The notes: generated by a model not told the origin, from the letters alone. Positions 37,349 through 46,565 are shown, counted from the stretch's first letter. The stretch: 64,000 nt of DNA from Variovorax flavidus (GCF_030317145.1 NZ_JASZYE010000003.1:372001-436000), one strand, 5' to 3'. A program made the numbers and translations.

Positions 37349-38290
37349 TCAATCTCCGAACATCTTCTGTTTCAGCTCGCGGCGCTGCTGGGCTTCCAGC
37401 GACAGCGTGGCGGTCGGGCGGGCCAGCAGGCGGCCGACGCCGATGGGCTCGCCGGTTTCGTCGCAATAGCCGTAGTCGCCGGCATCGATGCGCTGGATCG
37501 ACTGCTCGATCTTCTTCAGGAGCTTGCGTTCGCGGTCGCGCGTGCGCAGTTCGAGCGCGTGCTCTTCCTCGATGGTGGCGCGGTCGGCCGGATCGGGCAC
37601 GACCACGGTGTCTTCACGCAGATGCTCGGTCGTCTCGCCGGCGTTCTCGAGGATGCCGCGCTTGAGTTCCTGCAGCTTCAGGCGGAAGAACGCCATCTGC
37701 TTTTCGTTCATGTACTCCGAATCCGGCATCGCGATCACTTCGGCGTCCGTGAGCTCTTCGGCCGATTTGGCCTTCCAGTTGTTGGCGAGCTTCGGATCTT
37801 TCTTGACCGCGACCGGCGGAGGTGGCACCAGCGCGTTCGACGTGATCTGCACGAAGCTTGATTTGGCCGCGGTGGAAGCCACCGATTGCGGCATGGACGG
37901 CACGGTCAACTGCGACAGCCGCGACACGCGCCCGCCGCGTGCGGGTGCAGGCGCGGTGGTGCTGGCGGTCGTGGGAGGTGTCGCCGTGGTGGAAGAAGAG
38001 GCGGCAGCCGTTTTTTTCATGGGAGTCGATGGTGCAGGTGGCGCGGCATGGGAACCGGCCGGTTTGGATGACGGGGCACTCGCAGTCACCGCCTTGGCCT
38101 TGCTTGGAGCAGGGGCCTTCGACGGCACAGCGGGCTTGACGGGCTTTGCAGCGGAAACCTTCTTTGCCGCGGGCACAGCCTGCTTGGCAACCGACGTCTT
38201 CTTGACGGCCGGTTTCGGCGCGGGCTTGGCTTTGGCGGCAGGCTTCTTCACAGTGACTGGCTCCTTCGACGAACTCGAACGCACATTCAA
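37349..38290 (-). CDS. dksA: DksA-type RNA polymerase-binding factor with histone H1-like N-terminal extension
   Basis: DksA enters the RNA polymerase secondary channel and, with ppGpp, reprograms transcription. Residues ~180-313 match the DksA core: EYMNEKQMAFFRLKLQELK, the coiled-coil tip D233-P-A-D236-R-A238 (the DxxDxA motif), EEEHALELRTRDRERKLLKKIEQSI. In the zinc-finger region only Cys276 remains (CDET) and the second pair is replaced by SLEA, as in Cys-poor, zinc-independent DksA proteins. Residues 1-165 are an extra Lys/Ala/Pro/Ser/Thr-rich tail resembling histone H1. The start is not an ATG: TTG 38290 (GGAAG upstream) or GTG 38284; no upstream ATG exists before an in-frame stop. Confidence 0.9.
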   Translation of the reverse strand: MNVRSSSSKEPVTVKKPAAKAKPAPKPAVKKTSVAKQAVPAAKKVSAAKPVKPAVPSKAPAPSKAKAVTASAPSSKPAGSHAAPPAPSTPMKKTAAASSSTTATPPTTASTTAPAPARGGRVSRLSQLTVPSMPQSVASTAAKSSFVQITSNALVPPPPVAVKKDPKLANNWKAKSAEELTDAEVIAMPDSEYMNEKQMAFFRLKLQELKRGILENAGETTEHLREDTVVVPDPADRATIEEEHALELRTRDRERKLLKKIEQSIQRIDAGDYGYCDETGEPIGVGRLLARPTATLSLEAQQRRELKQKMFGD

Positions 38291-38376
38291 TGGGTGTCTT
38301 CCCCATGGAATCCACGTCGCCTGTCGGCATCGCGGAGCCCATGTTGTCAGGGTGCTCGCCGATGGCGAACCCCGGG

Positions 38377-38382
38377 GTTATA
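38377..38382 (-). promoter_or_regulatory. candidate -10 box upstream of dksA
   Basis: TATAAC on the minus strand, within the palindrome GGGGT-TAT-ACCCC (38374-38386) and followed by a GC-rich stretch. The matching -35 position (CGTTTC, 38405-38400) is weak. It would give a leader of about 80 bases. The palindrome could alternatively be an operator. I see nothing else in the 219 bases between dksA and the CobW-type gene. Confidence 0.3.
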
Positions 38383-38509
38383 CCCCCGAATTCGGCCCAG
38401 AAACGCACACAGTCCTATGGCGTAAGTCACACTTCGTCCTTAAAGAAGAACGAGGCGGGCCGCCGCAACAGGCGCGCGATTGTATAGAGAACTCAGGCCG
38501 CCCGGGGAA

Positions 38510-39556
38510 TCAGACGAGACACTGGTCGAGACCCTGTTCCAGGATCTCGCGCGGCAGGTCGATGCCGATGAACACCATGCGGCTGTCGCGCTTTTCGTCG
38601 GGCCCCCAGGCGGGCCCGAGATCGCTGCCCATGAGTTGGTGCACGCCCTGGAAAATCACCTTTCGCTCGGTGCCCTGCATGTGCAGGACGCCCTTGTAGC
38701 GCAGCATGCGCGGACCGTAGATATTGACGATCGCGCCCAGGAAATCCTCCAGGCGGGCCGGGTCGAAAGCGCGGTCCGCGCGGTAGACGAAGCTCTTGAC
38801 GTCGTCGTCATGGTGATGGTGGTGGCCATGGCCTTCATGCGCGTGCGAGGGGTGGTCGCAATGCTCGCCGTGCACGTGGTCATGGTCGTGCTCGTCTTCT
38901 TCCTTGAGGAAATCCGGGTCGATGTCGAGCTTGGCATTGAGGTTGAAGCCGCGCAGGTCGAACACGTCCTTCAGCGGCACCTCGCCGAAATGCACCTTCT
39001 GCTGCGGGGCGCGCGGGTTCATGTGCTTCAGGCGGTGGATCAGCGCCTCGGTCTCGTCGGCCGCGACCAGATCGCTCTTGCTGATGAAGATCTGATCGGC
39101 AAAGCCGACCTGACGACGCGCTTCCTGGCGGTCGTTGAGTTGCTGGGGCGCGTGCTTGGCGTCCACCAGCGTCAGGATCGAGTCCAGCAGGTAGCTCTCG
39201 GCGATCTCGTCGTCCATGAAGAAAGTCTGCGCCACGGGGCCCGGATCGGCCAGCCCGGTGGTCTCGATCACGACGCGGTCGAAATCGAGCAGGCCCTTGC
39301 GCTTCTTGGCGGCCAGCAATTGCAGCGCCTCGCGCAGGTCCTCGCGGATGGTGCAACAGATGCAACCGTTGCTCATCTGGACGATCTGCTCCTTCGACTC
39401 GGTGACCAGGATGTCGCTGTCGATGTTCTCCTCGCCGAATTCGTTCTCGATCACCGCGATCTTCTGGCCATGCGCCTCGCTCAGGATGCGCTTGAGCAGG
39501 GTCGTCTTGCCGGAGCCGAGGAAGCCGGTGAGGATGGTGGCGGGAATGAGGGCCAT
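38510..39556 (-). CDS. COG0523 (CobW/YjiA-type) metal-chaperone GTPase
   Basis: G3E-family GTPase of 348 residues. Walker A is GFLGSGKT (11-18); the metal motif C-x-C-C is present as C65-I-C67-C68 in NGCICCTI; ETTGLADPGPV and KSDLVAADE supply the G3/G4 elements. A His/Asp/Glu-rich loop (about 232-262, HDHDHVHGEHCDH and a run of five His) precedes the CobW C-terminal domain. COG0523 members deliver or handle zinc or other metals; no cobalamin genes are nearby. It lies directly upstream of the Cys-poor dksA on the same strand, an association also known from zinc-starvation loci of other proteobacteria. Confidence 0.9.
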   Translation of the reverse strand: MALIPATILTGFLGSGKTTLLKRILSEAHGQKIAVIENEFGEENIDSDILVTESKEQIVQMSNGCICCTIREDLREALQLLAAKKRKGLLDFDRVVIETTGLADPGPVAQTFFMDDEIAESYLLDSILTLVDAKHAPQQLNDRQEARRQVGFADQIFISKSDLVAADETEALIHRLKHMNPRAPQQKVHFGEVPLKDVFDLRGFNLNAKLDIDPDFLKEEDEHDHDHVHGEHCDHPSHAHEGHGHHHHHDDDVKSFVYRADRAFDPARLEDFLGAIVNIYGPRMLRYKGVLHMQGTERKVIFQGVHQLMGSDLGPAWGPDEKRDSRMVFIGIDLPREILEQGLDQCLV

Positions 39557-39638
39557 GGAGTGCTCCGGAGATCAGGATTCGGGGAAAGGCGGAAAGTTTA
39601 GCGATGGCGCCGCGGCCACGCTGTGGCAAGGTCAAACG

Positions 39639-40841
39639 CTATTTGCGCACCACGACGAGGCCTTTCAAGTACTCGCCCTCGGGAAACTCGATGGTCATCG
39701 GATGGTCGGGCGCCGCACCGAGACGCTCGGTGATGTAGCCGTCGACGCCGGCGTCGATGCCCGCCGAGGCCACGATCTTGTGGAACAGGTCGGCGCCGAT
39801 TCCACCGGAGCACGAGAAAGTGAGCAGATGCCCACCTGGCGCCAGCAGCTTGAACGCCTGCCGGTTGAGGTCCTTGTAGGCCCGCGCGGCGCGCTCGGCA
39901 TGCGCCACCGTGGGAGCGAACTTCGGCGGATCGAGCACGATGGCGTCGAAGGTGCGGCCCTCCTCCACGAAGCGGCGCAGGGTGGCATTGACGTCGGCAT
40001 CGAGGAACTCCGTGCGAGCGCCCTCGAAGCCGTTGAGCGCCAAGTGGGCACGGGCCCGCTCCAGCGCGGGCAGCGATGAATCGATGGAGATCAGCTCCGC
40101 CCCGTCGACCGCGCCCGCCGCCTTCAGGCCGGCCAGCGCCGCGACGGTGAAGCCGCCCGTGTAGCAGAAGCAGTTCAGCACGCGCCGGAAGCGGCGATGC
40201 TTCGAGAGTTCGGCAAAGCGCTGGCGGCTGTCGCGCTGGTCGAGATAGAAGCCGGTCTTGTGGCCCGTCGCGACATCGAGCGTCAACCGCCAATCGTGCT
40301 CACGGATGGTGATTTCAGTCGGGCCGCTGCCGTGCAGCCAGCCCGCCACGGGCTTCAACCCCTCGCGCTCCCGGCCGCTTGCATCGGACCGCTCATAGAG
40401 CTTCTCGAGCCCCGTCGTCGCCAGCAAGGCCTCGGCCAGCACCGCCTTCCAGCGCTCGACCCCGGCCGAGAGAAACTGCGCCACCAGCGTGTCGCCATAG
40501 CGATCGACGATGAGGCCGGGCAACCCATCCGCCTCGCCATGGATCAGGCGCACGCCATCGCTGTGCAGGTCGAACAGTCCTCGCGCCTCGATCGCGCTCT
40601 TGACCCGCGCCGCCAGGAATGCCCCGTCGATGCGCTGCTTCTCTTCGAAGCTCCACGCCCGGGCGCGGATCTTCGAATTCGGGCTGAAGAAGGCCCAGGC
40701 GAGAAACTGGCCCTCGCCGGACTCGACGCGCACCGTCTCGCCCGCATCGCCGCCGCCCTTCGCAATCGCGGATTCGAAGATCCACGGATGGCGCCGCAGC
40801 AGTGAGCGCTCCTTGCCGGGTCGGAGCCGAAGAATCTTCAT
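39639..40841 (-). CDS. rlmI: 23S rRNA m5C methyltransferase RlmI-like
   Basis: AdoMet-dependent RNA methyltransferase of the RlmI/YccW family, which in E. coli makes m5C1962 in 23S rRNA. 400 residues: N-terminal PUA domain (LRPGKERSLLRRHPWIFESAI), EADGLPGLIVDRYGD, GHKTGFYLDQRDSR, SAM motif VLNCFCYTGGFTVAAL, DADVNATLRRF and the catalytic-loop DPPKFAP. TFSCSGGI holds the second conserved cysteine. Its ATG overlaps the xerC stop, so the two are coupled. The symbol follows family resemblance. Confidence 0.9.
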   Translation of the reverse strand: MKILRLRPGKERSLLRRHPWIFESAIAKGGGDAGETVRVESGEGQFLAWAFFSPNSKIRARAWSFEEKQRIDGAFLAARVKSAIEARGLFDLHSDGVRLIHGEADGLPGLIVDRYGDTLVAQFLSAGVERWKAVLAEALLATTGLEKLYERSDASGREREGLKPVAGWLHGSGPTEITIREHDWRLTLDVATGHKTGFYLDQRDSRQRFAELSKHRRFRRVLNCFCYTGGFTVAALAGLKAAGAVDGAELISIDSSLPALERARAHLALNGFEGARTEFLDADVNATLRRFVEEGRTFDAIVLDPPKFAPTVAHAERAARAYKDLNRQAFKLLAPGGHLLTFSCSGGIGADLFHKIVASAGIDAGVDGYITERLGAAPDHPMTIEFPEGEYLKGLVVVRK

Positions 40842-41836
40842 GGGGACCTGCTTTTGTTCTTGCGGAGGGCCTCGCCGATGGGCGGAGCCTCGTCGCGTGC
40901 CTGCGCGCGCGGGTGCGCGGCGTCATAGGCTTTGGCGAGATGCTGGAAATCCAGCCGTGTGTAGACCTGCGTGGTCGAGATGTTGGCATGGCCCAGCAGT
41001 TCCTGCACCGCGCGCAGGTCGCTGCTGGACTGCAGCACGTGGCTCGCGAACGAGTGGCGCAGCATGTGCGGGTGCACGGGCGCGTTCAGTCCGGCCTTGA
41101 GGCTGCGGCGGCGCAACTGGGTCCACACCGAATGCGCCGAGAAGCGCGTGCCGTTGCGGCCGATGAAGAGCGCGGCCGCGCCTTCCGGATCGCGCAGGCG
41201 CGCGGCGCCGAGCGCCGGACAGTCGTCCCGCACGGCGAGCCATGCGCGCAGGGCCTCGGCCGCCTTCGCGCCCAGCGGCACGATGCGGCGCTTGCTGCCC
41301 TTGCCCAGCACATTGGCTTCGCCGGCATCCAGATCGACCCAGCCGCGCGCCGTGGTGCTGGCCCGCGCGTCCAGCCCCGTCAGCTCGCCAACCCGCAGGC
41401 CGCAGCCGTAAAGCAGTTCGACAATCGCCCGATCCCGCGCCTCGGCCCATGGATCGGCCTCCGCGTCGTGAAGATCGGCCAGTTGCACGGCCTCGTCGAC
41501 CGCCAGCGCCTTCGGCAATGGCCGCCCTGCCTTCGGCGCATGAACGTCCTGCACCGGATTCGCCACCACCAGCCCCTCGTTGCCGAGCCAGCGGTAGAAA
41601 CTGCGCCAGCAAGACAGCACAAGCGCAATGCCCCGCGACTCCCGTCCCGCGCTGTGCAACTGCGCCATCCAGCGCCGAACGTGCACGGTCTGCACCTTGT
41701 CGACCGCCAGCCCCGCCGCGGCAGCCTTTTCGGCCAGCGTCTTCAAATGGATGGAATAAAGCTCGACCGTACGCGCAGCAAGCCGCCGTTCCACCCGAAC
41801 ATGCTCCAGATACCGCTCAACCAAATCCAGACTCAC
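40838..41836 (-). CDS. xerC: tyrosine recombinase XerC
   Basis: Site-specific recombinase that, with XerD, resolves chromosome dimers at dif. 332 residues: N-terminal SAM-like core-binding domain (LVERYLEHVRVERRLAARTVELYSIHLKTL) and the catalytic domain with Arg148 (CGLRVGEL), Lys in GKGSKRR, His257 and Arg260 (HPHMLRHSFASH), His283 (LLGHANISTTQ) and nucleophile Tyr292. The start is GTG 41836 with AAGGAG seven bases upstream; the longer frame from 41920 is encoded by the dispersed repeat. Its place next to dapF and DUF484 is typical of xerC and argues against a mobile-element integrase. Confidence 0.94.
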   Translation of the reverse strand: MSLDLVERYLEHVRVERRLAARTVELYSIHLKTLAEKAAAAGLAVDKVQTVHVRRWMAQLHSAGRESRGIALVLSCWRSFYRWLGNEGLVVANPVQDVHAPKAGRPLPKALAVDEAVQLADLHDAEADPWAEARDRAIVELLYGCGLRVGELTGLDARASTTARGWVDLDAGEANVLGKGSKRRIVPLGAKAAEALRAWLAVRDDCPALGAARLRDPEGAAALFIGRNGTRFSAHSVWTQLRRRSLKAGLNAPVHPHMLRHSFASHVLQSSSDLRAVQELLGHANISTTQVYTRLDFQHLAKAYDAAHPRAQARDEAPPIGEALRKNKSRSP

Positions 41837-41853
41837 CGCACGGCTCCTTCCAA

Positions 41854-41941
41854 AAATACCGCGGATCCGGCTCCGCCGGTCCGCCGGTATTGCCCCCAGC
41901 GAGGGGGTAGGCGGCCACACGAAGTGGGCAAGCCTGGGGGA
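41854..41941 (-). repeat. dispersed intergenic palindromic repeat, copy 3
   Basis: Full-length copy in reverse orientation, between the YdcF-like gene and xerC, both minus strand. Read on the minus strand it runs CCCCCAGGCTTGCCCACTTC, a TACCCCCTCGCTGGGGG hairpin, and the ACCGGCGGAGCCGG hairpin. Confidence 0.85.
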
Positions 41942-41944
41942 GTA

Positions 41945-42559
41945 CTAAAAGTACCCATTGGCCGCATTGTTCGCGATTGCCAGAGGCTCGCGCAATGCGC
42001 CCTTGAAAGCCATGCCCCAGCGCTGCCAGCACGAAGTCGGCGCGGCAGCGTACTGGACGTCGAACGCCTGGTCGAAACCCGACGCGCGCGCGAGACGCTC
42101 GGCACGCCACAGGTGATAGGGCTCCGTGACGATGATCACGCTCTTGACGCCCGCGGCCTTCAGCACCGCGCGCGACATCGAGAGGTTCTCGCGCGTCGAG
42201 GACGACACCGGCTCGAGGATCAGGGGGCCCTTGTAGCCCGATGTGCGCGCGTGGCGCTCCATCACCTCGGCCTCGATGCGGCCGTCTTCCGTGTCGATTC
42301 CCCCGCTCAACACGAGGCCCCGCACACGGCCTGCGTTCGCCAGTGCGATGCCAGCGTCGACGCGGCCGGTCAGGCAGGGGTTGGGCTTGCCGTTGCGGTA
42401 CGCCCGGTTGCCCAGGACCAGCGCCGCATCGGCAGAGCGCTGCGGCGGATGTTCGAGCAGCCGCAGCCCATGCCGCCAGATCATCACGTGGATGGCCGCG
42501 TAGCCCGGCAGCAGGATCAGCAGCGCGCCGATCACCGAACGCCGGACAGCGGGGCTCAA
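41945..42559 (-). CDS. YdcF/SanA-like DUF218 membrane protein
   Basis: 204 residues. An N-terminal membrane anchor (RRSVIGALLILLPGYAAIHVMIW) is followed by the DUF218 fold: DAALVLGNRAYRNGKPNPCLTGRVDAGIALANAGRVRGLVLSGG, EAEVMERHARTSGY, EPVSSSTRENLSMSRAVL and VTEPYHLWRAERLA. SanA/ElyC-type relatives affect envelope permeability and undecaprenyl-phosphate use. The start is probably TTG 42559, overlapping the stop of the DUF484 gene (TTGA); GTG 42535 is the alternative. No ATG gives the full anchor. Confidence 0.82.
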   Translation of the reverse strand: MSPAVRRSVIGALLILLPGYAAIHVMIWRHGLRLLEHPPQRSADAALVLGNRAYRNGKPNPCLTGRVDAGIALANAGRVRGLVLSGGIDTEDGRIEAEVMERHARTSGYKGPLILEPVSSSTRENLSMSRAVLKAAGVKSVIIVTEPYHLWRAERLARASGFDQAFDVQYAAAPTSCWQRWGMAFKGALREPLAIANNAANGYF

Positions 42560-43245
42560 GACCGCAGCCGCGAAAGAGCGCCCGAGGCGAGTTCGGCGAT
42601 GCGCTCGAGGAAGTCGGTGCCCATCTCGGGATTGAAGCGCTGGGCGTCGGGCGACGCGAGAACCAGCAGTCCGAATGCCGGCGCGTCGGCTTCCTGCCGC
42701 AGCGGGATCAACGCGATCGACACCGCGGCGTGCGGCTCGGCCAGCCAGTTGGCGGCCTCGAAGCCGGCGTTCAGCCCGCAATAAGGTGCCGTCAACGAAG
42801 TCGCCAGGGTCTTCACGTCGTCGCTGACCCATTGGGCGTAGGACTCGTCCAGGTAGGCGCTGTCGCAGTCCCAGACCTTGATCGCGGTCTGCGGCACCAG
42901 GAACAGCGACTGCAGCTGGGTTGCAATCTGGGTCGGCAGCGAGCGTGGGTCGCGCGTCGTCAGGAGCCCGCGCGTCCAGCGCTGCAGGCGGTCGGCGGTA
43001 ACCACGTTCTCGGTGCCGTGGCGCACCATGTCCATCACGCGGTGCTCCAGCGCCTTGATCTTCTCGCGCAGCATCTCGGCCTGGCGCTCCTGCAGGCTCA
43101 CGGCACGATTGCCGTGCGGGCTGGTGAGCTGCACCTGCGCCAGCAACTGCGCGTGGCGCTCGAAGAAGTCAGGCGTGTTCGACAGGTAGTTGGCGATATC
43201 GTCTTCGGTGATGGGATTCATGGCGTTCTGGTTGTAATGATTCAT
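42556..43245 (-). CDS. DUF484 family protein (GAF-like)
   Basis: 229 residues. DUF484 proteins contain a GAF-like domain and are commonly encoded between dapF and xerC. Evidence: [52 protein letters not shown], a coiled coil, and the C-terminal [37 protein letters not shown]. The start at 43245 overlaps the dapF stop (ATGA); a second ATG at 43221 would fit the family's usual N-terminus equally well. Function unknown. Confidence 0.87.
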   Translation of the reverse strand: MNHYNQNAMNPITEDDIANYLSNTPDFFERHAQLLAQVQLTSPHGNRAVSLQERQAEMLREKIKALEHRVMDMVRHGTENVVTADRLQRWTRGLLTTRDPRSLPTQIATQLQSLFLVPQTAIKVWDCDSAYLDESYAQWVSDDVKTLATSLTAPYCGLNAGFEAANWLAEPHAAVSIALIPLRQEADAPAFGLLVLASPDAQRFNPEMGTDFLERIAELASGALSRLRS

Positions 43246-44117
43246 GGCTGGTCCGGCACCTCGATGTCGCCTTCGAACACAGTGACGGCGGGCCCGGTCA
43301 TCAGCACCGGCGAGTTGCCGCCTGCCCATTCGATGGTGAGCAGCCCGCCGCGCGTCTGGACATCGACGCGCGGTTCGAGCAGGCCCAGCCGGATGCCCGC
43401 GACCACGGCCGCGCAGGCGCCCGTGCCGCAGGCCAGCGTTTCGCCGGCGCCGCGCTCGAAGACCCGCAGGCGCACGTGCGAGCGGTCGACCACTTGCATG
43501 AAGCCGGCATTGACCCGCTGCGGAAAGCGCGGATGGTGCTCGATCAGCGGACCCTGGGTCTCCACGGGCGCGGTGTCGACGTCGTCGACGATCTGCACCG
43601 CGTGCGGATTGCCCATCGACAGGACGGCCACCGACACGATGGCGGTACCGGCGCGGGTGCCCATGGCCAGGTGCCATTTCTCCCACGCGCCTTCGGGTTG
43701 AGGATCGAGGCCGGCCGTGTCGAAAGGCACGCGTTCAGGCTCGAAGATGGGCGCGCCCATGTCGACCGTCACGCGGCCGTCGGCGCCCATGCGCGGCTCG
43801 ATCACGCCGGAAAGCGTCTGCACGCGCACCGCGTCCTTGGGCGTGAGGCCCCGTTCGCGCACGAAACGCATGAAGCAGCGTGCGCCGTTGCCGCACTGCT
43901 CGACCTCGCCGCCGTCGGCGTTGTGGATGACGTACTGGAAATCGATGCCCTCGCCCGGCGATGGCCGGACGGTAAGGATCTGGTCGGCGCCGACGCCGAA
44001 ATGGCGGTCGGCCAGGAAGCGGTACTGGGCCGTGTCCAGGCCGAGCGTGCCGCGGGTTTCGTCCAGCACGACGAAGTCGTTGCCGGCGCCTTGCATCTTG
44101 GTGAAGCGGATTCGCAT
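43242..44117 (-). CDS. dapF: diaminopimelate epimerase
   Basis: Converts LL- to meso-diaminopimelate for lysine and peptidoglycan. 291 residues starting [19 protein letters not shown]. The two catalytic cysteines lie in [13 protein letters not shown] and [24 protein letters not shown] and [33 protein letters not shown] are further hallmarks. I chose ATG 44117, which matches the family start; the frame continues upstream without similarity. It supplies the meso-DAP used by MurE and by Mpl recycling. Confidence 0.95.
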   Translation of the reverse strand: MRIRFTKMQGAGNDFVVLDETRGTLGLDTAQYRFLADRHFGVGADQILTVRPSPGEGIDFQYVIHNADGGEVEQCGNGARCFMRFVRERGLTPKDAVRVQTLSGVIEPRMGADGRVTVDMGAPIFEPERVPFDTAGLDPQPEGAWEKWHLAMGTRAGTAIVSVAVLSMGNPHAVQIVDDVDTAPVETQGPLIEHHPRFPQRVNAGFMQVVDRSHVRLRVFERGAGETLACGTGACAAVVAGIRLGLLEPRVDVQTRGGLLTIEWAGGNSPVLMTGPAVTVFEGDIEVPDQP

Positions 44118-44136
44118 CGCGGGATTATCCGCTGCG

Positions 44137-45360
44137 TCAGCCTTTCCAGACCTGCGTAGCGGCATGGATGGCAAGGCCGACCAGGCCGCCCACCAGCGTC
44201 CCGTTCACCCGGATGAACTGCAGGTCCCGCCCGATGTTCAGTTCCAGCTCGCGGGTCATCTCATCGGCATTCCATTCGGCGACCCGCTCGACGATGTAGC
44301 GGCGGATGTCCTCGCGGTAGCGCTCGATCGCGCGCGGCGCGGCGTCGACGATCTGCTCGTTGATCCAGCGCCGCATGGCCTCATCGGCCTGGAGGCGCGC
44401 GCCCATGGCGCCGGCCATCGCGACGATGCGTTGGCGAATGCTCGAATCGGTTCTCGCGAGATCGTCGTGCAGCCATTCGAGCACCTCGCTCCAGAGCCCG
44501 TGCAGGTAGTCGCCGAGCGCCGGGTGCGCCTGCAGGTCGGCGCGGATGGCCTCGCCGCGCCGCTGGAACTCGGGGTCGGTCTTGAGGCGCTCGACGAATC
44601 CGGCCATGTAGGTATCGAAGCGCAGTCGCAGCGGATGCGTGGGCTCGCCCGCCATCTCGCCGATGGTGTGCGCCACCGCGGCGACGATCTTGCGGGTCGC
44701 GAGCTTGGCGGCGACCTGGTCCAGCCCCACGTAGCGCAGCGCCTTGACCTCGCGCGCGATCGCCTCGGTGATGCGCTCCTGCACCTCGTCGCCTTCGACC
44801 ACGCCGGCGACCTGCGCCAGCACGTCGTCGAGCAAAGCTTGATGCCGGCCGCCTGCCGTCAGGGCATCGAGGGCCTGGCCGGCGAGGCGCGACACGTCGA
44901 CCTGCGCCAGCCCCGCCGTCGTCATGCGGCCGAGGAAGTCGCGAACTCGCGTGTCGTCGAAAGCGGTCAGCCCGTAGCGGACCGCAGCCACCAGGTGCTC
45001 GCCGAGCTTCTCCGCGCGGTCAGGCCGCGAGAGCCAGTCCGCCAGCCTGGCGGCCGGATCGATCTGCTCCAGCTTCGCCAGCACCTGCGGCGTGCTCAGG
45101 AAGTTGTTGCAGATGAAGCCGGCGAGCTTGGCGCCGATGCGATCCTTGTTGGCCGGGATGATCGCCGTGTGCGGTATCGGCAGGCCGAGCGGATGGCGGA
45201 ACAGCGCCACGACGGCAAACCAGTCGGCGATCGCACCGACCATGGCCGCTTCCGCGAAGGCGGCAACATAGCCCCAACCGGCATGCCTCGGTTCGAGCAC
45301 GGTCGCCACCGCGTAGAGCAGCGCGGCGGCGCACAGCAGGCCGAGTGCAACTCTTTTCAG
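44137..45360 (-). CDS. DUF445 family membrane protein
   Basis: About 407 residues, DUF445/YheB-like. N-terminal membrane helix ([21 protein letters not shown]), then [47 protein letters not shown], the DUF445 signature, a long helical cytoplasmic or periplasmic region, and a C-terminal helix ([24 protein letters not shown]). Function unknown. No ATG, GTG or TTG start gives the full N-terminus: the likeliest start is CTG 45360, overlapping the argE TGA (CTGA) as at neighbouring junctions. In-frame GTG codons further in would remove most of the first helix. Confidence 0.8.
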   Translation of the reverse strand: MKRVALGLLCAAALLYAVATVLEPRHAGWGYVAAFAEAAMVGAIADWFAVVALFRHPLGLPIPHTAIIPANKDRIGAKLAGFICNNFLSTPQVLAKLEQIDPAARLADWLSRPDRAEKLGEHLVAAVRYGLTAFDDTRVRDFLGRMTTAGLAQVDVSRLAGQALDALTAGGRHQALLDDVLAQVAGVVEGDEVQERITEAIAREVKALRYVGLDQVAAKLATRKIVAAVAHTIGEMAGEPTHPLRLRFDTYMAGFVERLKTDPEFQRRGEAIRADLQAHPALGDYLHGLWSEVLEWLHDDLARTDSSIRQRIVAMAGAMGARLQADEAMRRWINEQIVDAAPRAIERYREDIRRYIVERVAEWNADEMTRELELNIGRDLQFIRVNGTLVGGLVGLAIHAATQVWKG

Positions 45361-46565
45361 CGCAATTCCTTGGTCTTCGCCAGACCTTGAAGGAATTTCT
45401 CGCAGCGCGCCAGTTGCGCGAGCGTGACGTACTCGTCCGGCTGGTGCGCCTGCGTGATGCTCCCGGGGCCGCACACCACGGTCGGGATGCCGGCATTCTT
45501 GAAGAGCCCCGCCTCGGTGCCGAAGGCAACCAGCGTGGTGCGCTGCTCGCCTGAGAGGCGCTGCGCGAGCCGCGTCACAGGTTCGTTCTCGGAACTCAGG
45601 AAGCTCGGGATCTCGCAGATGGTCTCGAAGCTGAAGCCGGCATCGGGCGCGATCTTCTTCATCGCCGTTTCCGTGCGGCTTGCGTAGGCGGTGATCTCCT
45701 TCTGCATCTGCGTCGCGTCGGCCGTGGGCAGGTTGCGGAATTCGTAGCGGAACTCGGCATCGCGGGGCACCACGTTGTCGGCGATGCCCCCGTGGAACTG
45801 GCCCACGCTCGCCGTGCTGAAGGGCACGTCGAAGCCCGCATAGCGGGGTTCGTCGCGCTCGAAGCCCTCTGCCATGTCCCGCAGCTTGCCGACCACGCGC
45901 GCCGCCATCTCGATCGCATTGACCGACTGCGGCGTGAGCGACGAATGTGCCTCCTTGCCGCGCACGCAGCACTTGTAGCGGTAGACGCCCTTGTGCGCGA
46001 TGGCCGGGACCATGAGGGTCGGCTCGCCGATGATGCAGGCCAGCGGCTTGATGCCCTGGTCCTTCATGTCGGCGATGAGTTCCCGCACGCCGAAGCAGCC
46101 GACTTCCTCGTCGTAGGTCAAGGCGAAGTGCACCGCGAAAGGCGAATCGCTCTCGATGAAGCGCTCCGCATTGGCCAGCGCGAGCGCAATGAAGCTCTTC
46201 ATGTCGGCCGAGCCGCGCCCGTAGAGCCTGGGCTCGACATGGGCGACTTCGGCATCGGCATCGTCCCGCGGCCAGTCCTGCACGATGGCCGAGAGCGGAT
46301 CGACGCTCCACTCCTGCCCGTCCCACGGCACGGTGTCGGTGTGGCCCGAGATGATCACGCCGGCCTTCTTGCCGGCACCCAGCGTGGCGAAGAGATTGGC
46401 CTTTGTCTTGTCGGCGTTGTAGGTGAGCCGGCTGCGCACACCGAGCCCGGCCAGGTGGTCGCGCGCGAAGTCGATCAGCTCCAGGTTGCTGTGCGCGCTC
46501 ACGGTGTTCATGCGCACGAGCGTCTGCGCGAGTTCGAGGCTGCGGGGGGAAAGCACATGTGACAT
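45357..46565 (-). CDS. argE: acetylornithine deacetylase
   Basis: M20 metallopeptidase-family enzyme that hydrolyses N-acetylornithine in arginine synthesis. 402 residues: zinc-ligand motifs VIISGHTDTVPWDG and RLYGRGSADMKSFIALAL, LTYDEEVGCFGVREL with the catalytic Glu, RGKEAHSSLTPQSVNAIE, and TEAGLFKNAGIPTVVCGPGSITQAHQPDEYV with the C-terminal His. ATG 46565 gives the familiar N-terminus; ATG 46574 would add three residues. It is the first gene of the run argE-DUF445-dapF-DUF484-YdcF-xerC-rlmI and diverges from the glpQ-like gene. Confidence 0.9.
   Translation of the reverse strand: MSHVLSPRSLELAQTLVRMNTVSAHSNLELIDFARDHLAGLGVRSRLTYNADKTKANLFATLGAGKKAGVIISGHTDTVPWDGQEWSVDPLSAIVQDWPRDDADAEVAHVEPRLYGRGSADMKSFIALALANAERFIESDSPFAVHFALTYDEEVGCFGVRELIADMKDQGIKPLACIIGEPTLMVPAIAHKGVYRYKCCVRGKEAHSSLTPQSVNAIEMAARVVGKLRDMAEGFERDEPRYAGFDVPFSTASVGQFHGGIADNVVPRDAEFRYEFRNLPTADATQMQKEITAYASRTETAMKKIAPDAGFSFETICEIPSFLSSENEPVTRLAQRLSGEQRTTLVAFGTEAGLFKNAGIPTVVCGPGSITQAHQPDEYVTLAQLARCEKFLQGLAKTKELR

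Noticed and set aside
39557..39638. MerR-type promoter upstream of the CobW-type gene (ACCTTGCC-like half site)
   Set aside because: The second half-site does not match and no -10 box fits the 19-20 bp spacing.
40838..41836. Tyrosine recombinase as evidence of an integrated element
   Set aside because: Position next to DUF484-dapF and full-length XerC features indicate the chromosomal dimer-resolution recombinase; no attachment repeats or phage genes nearby.
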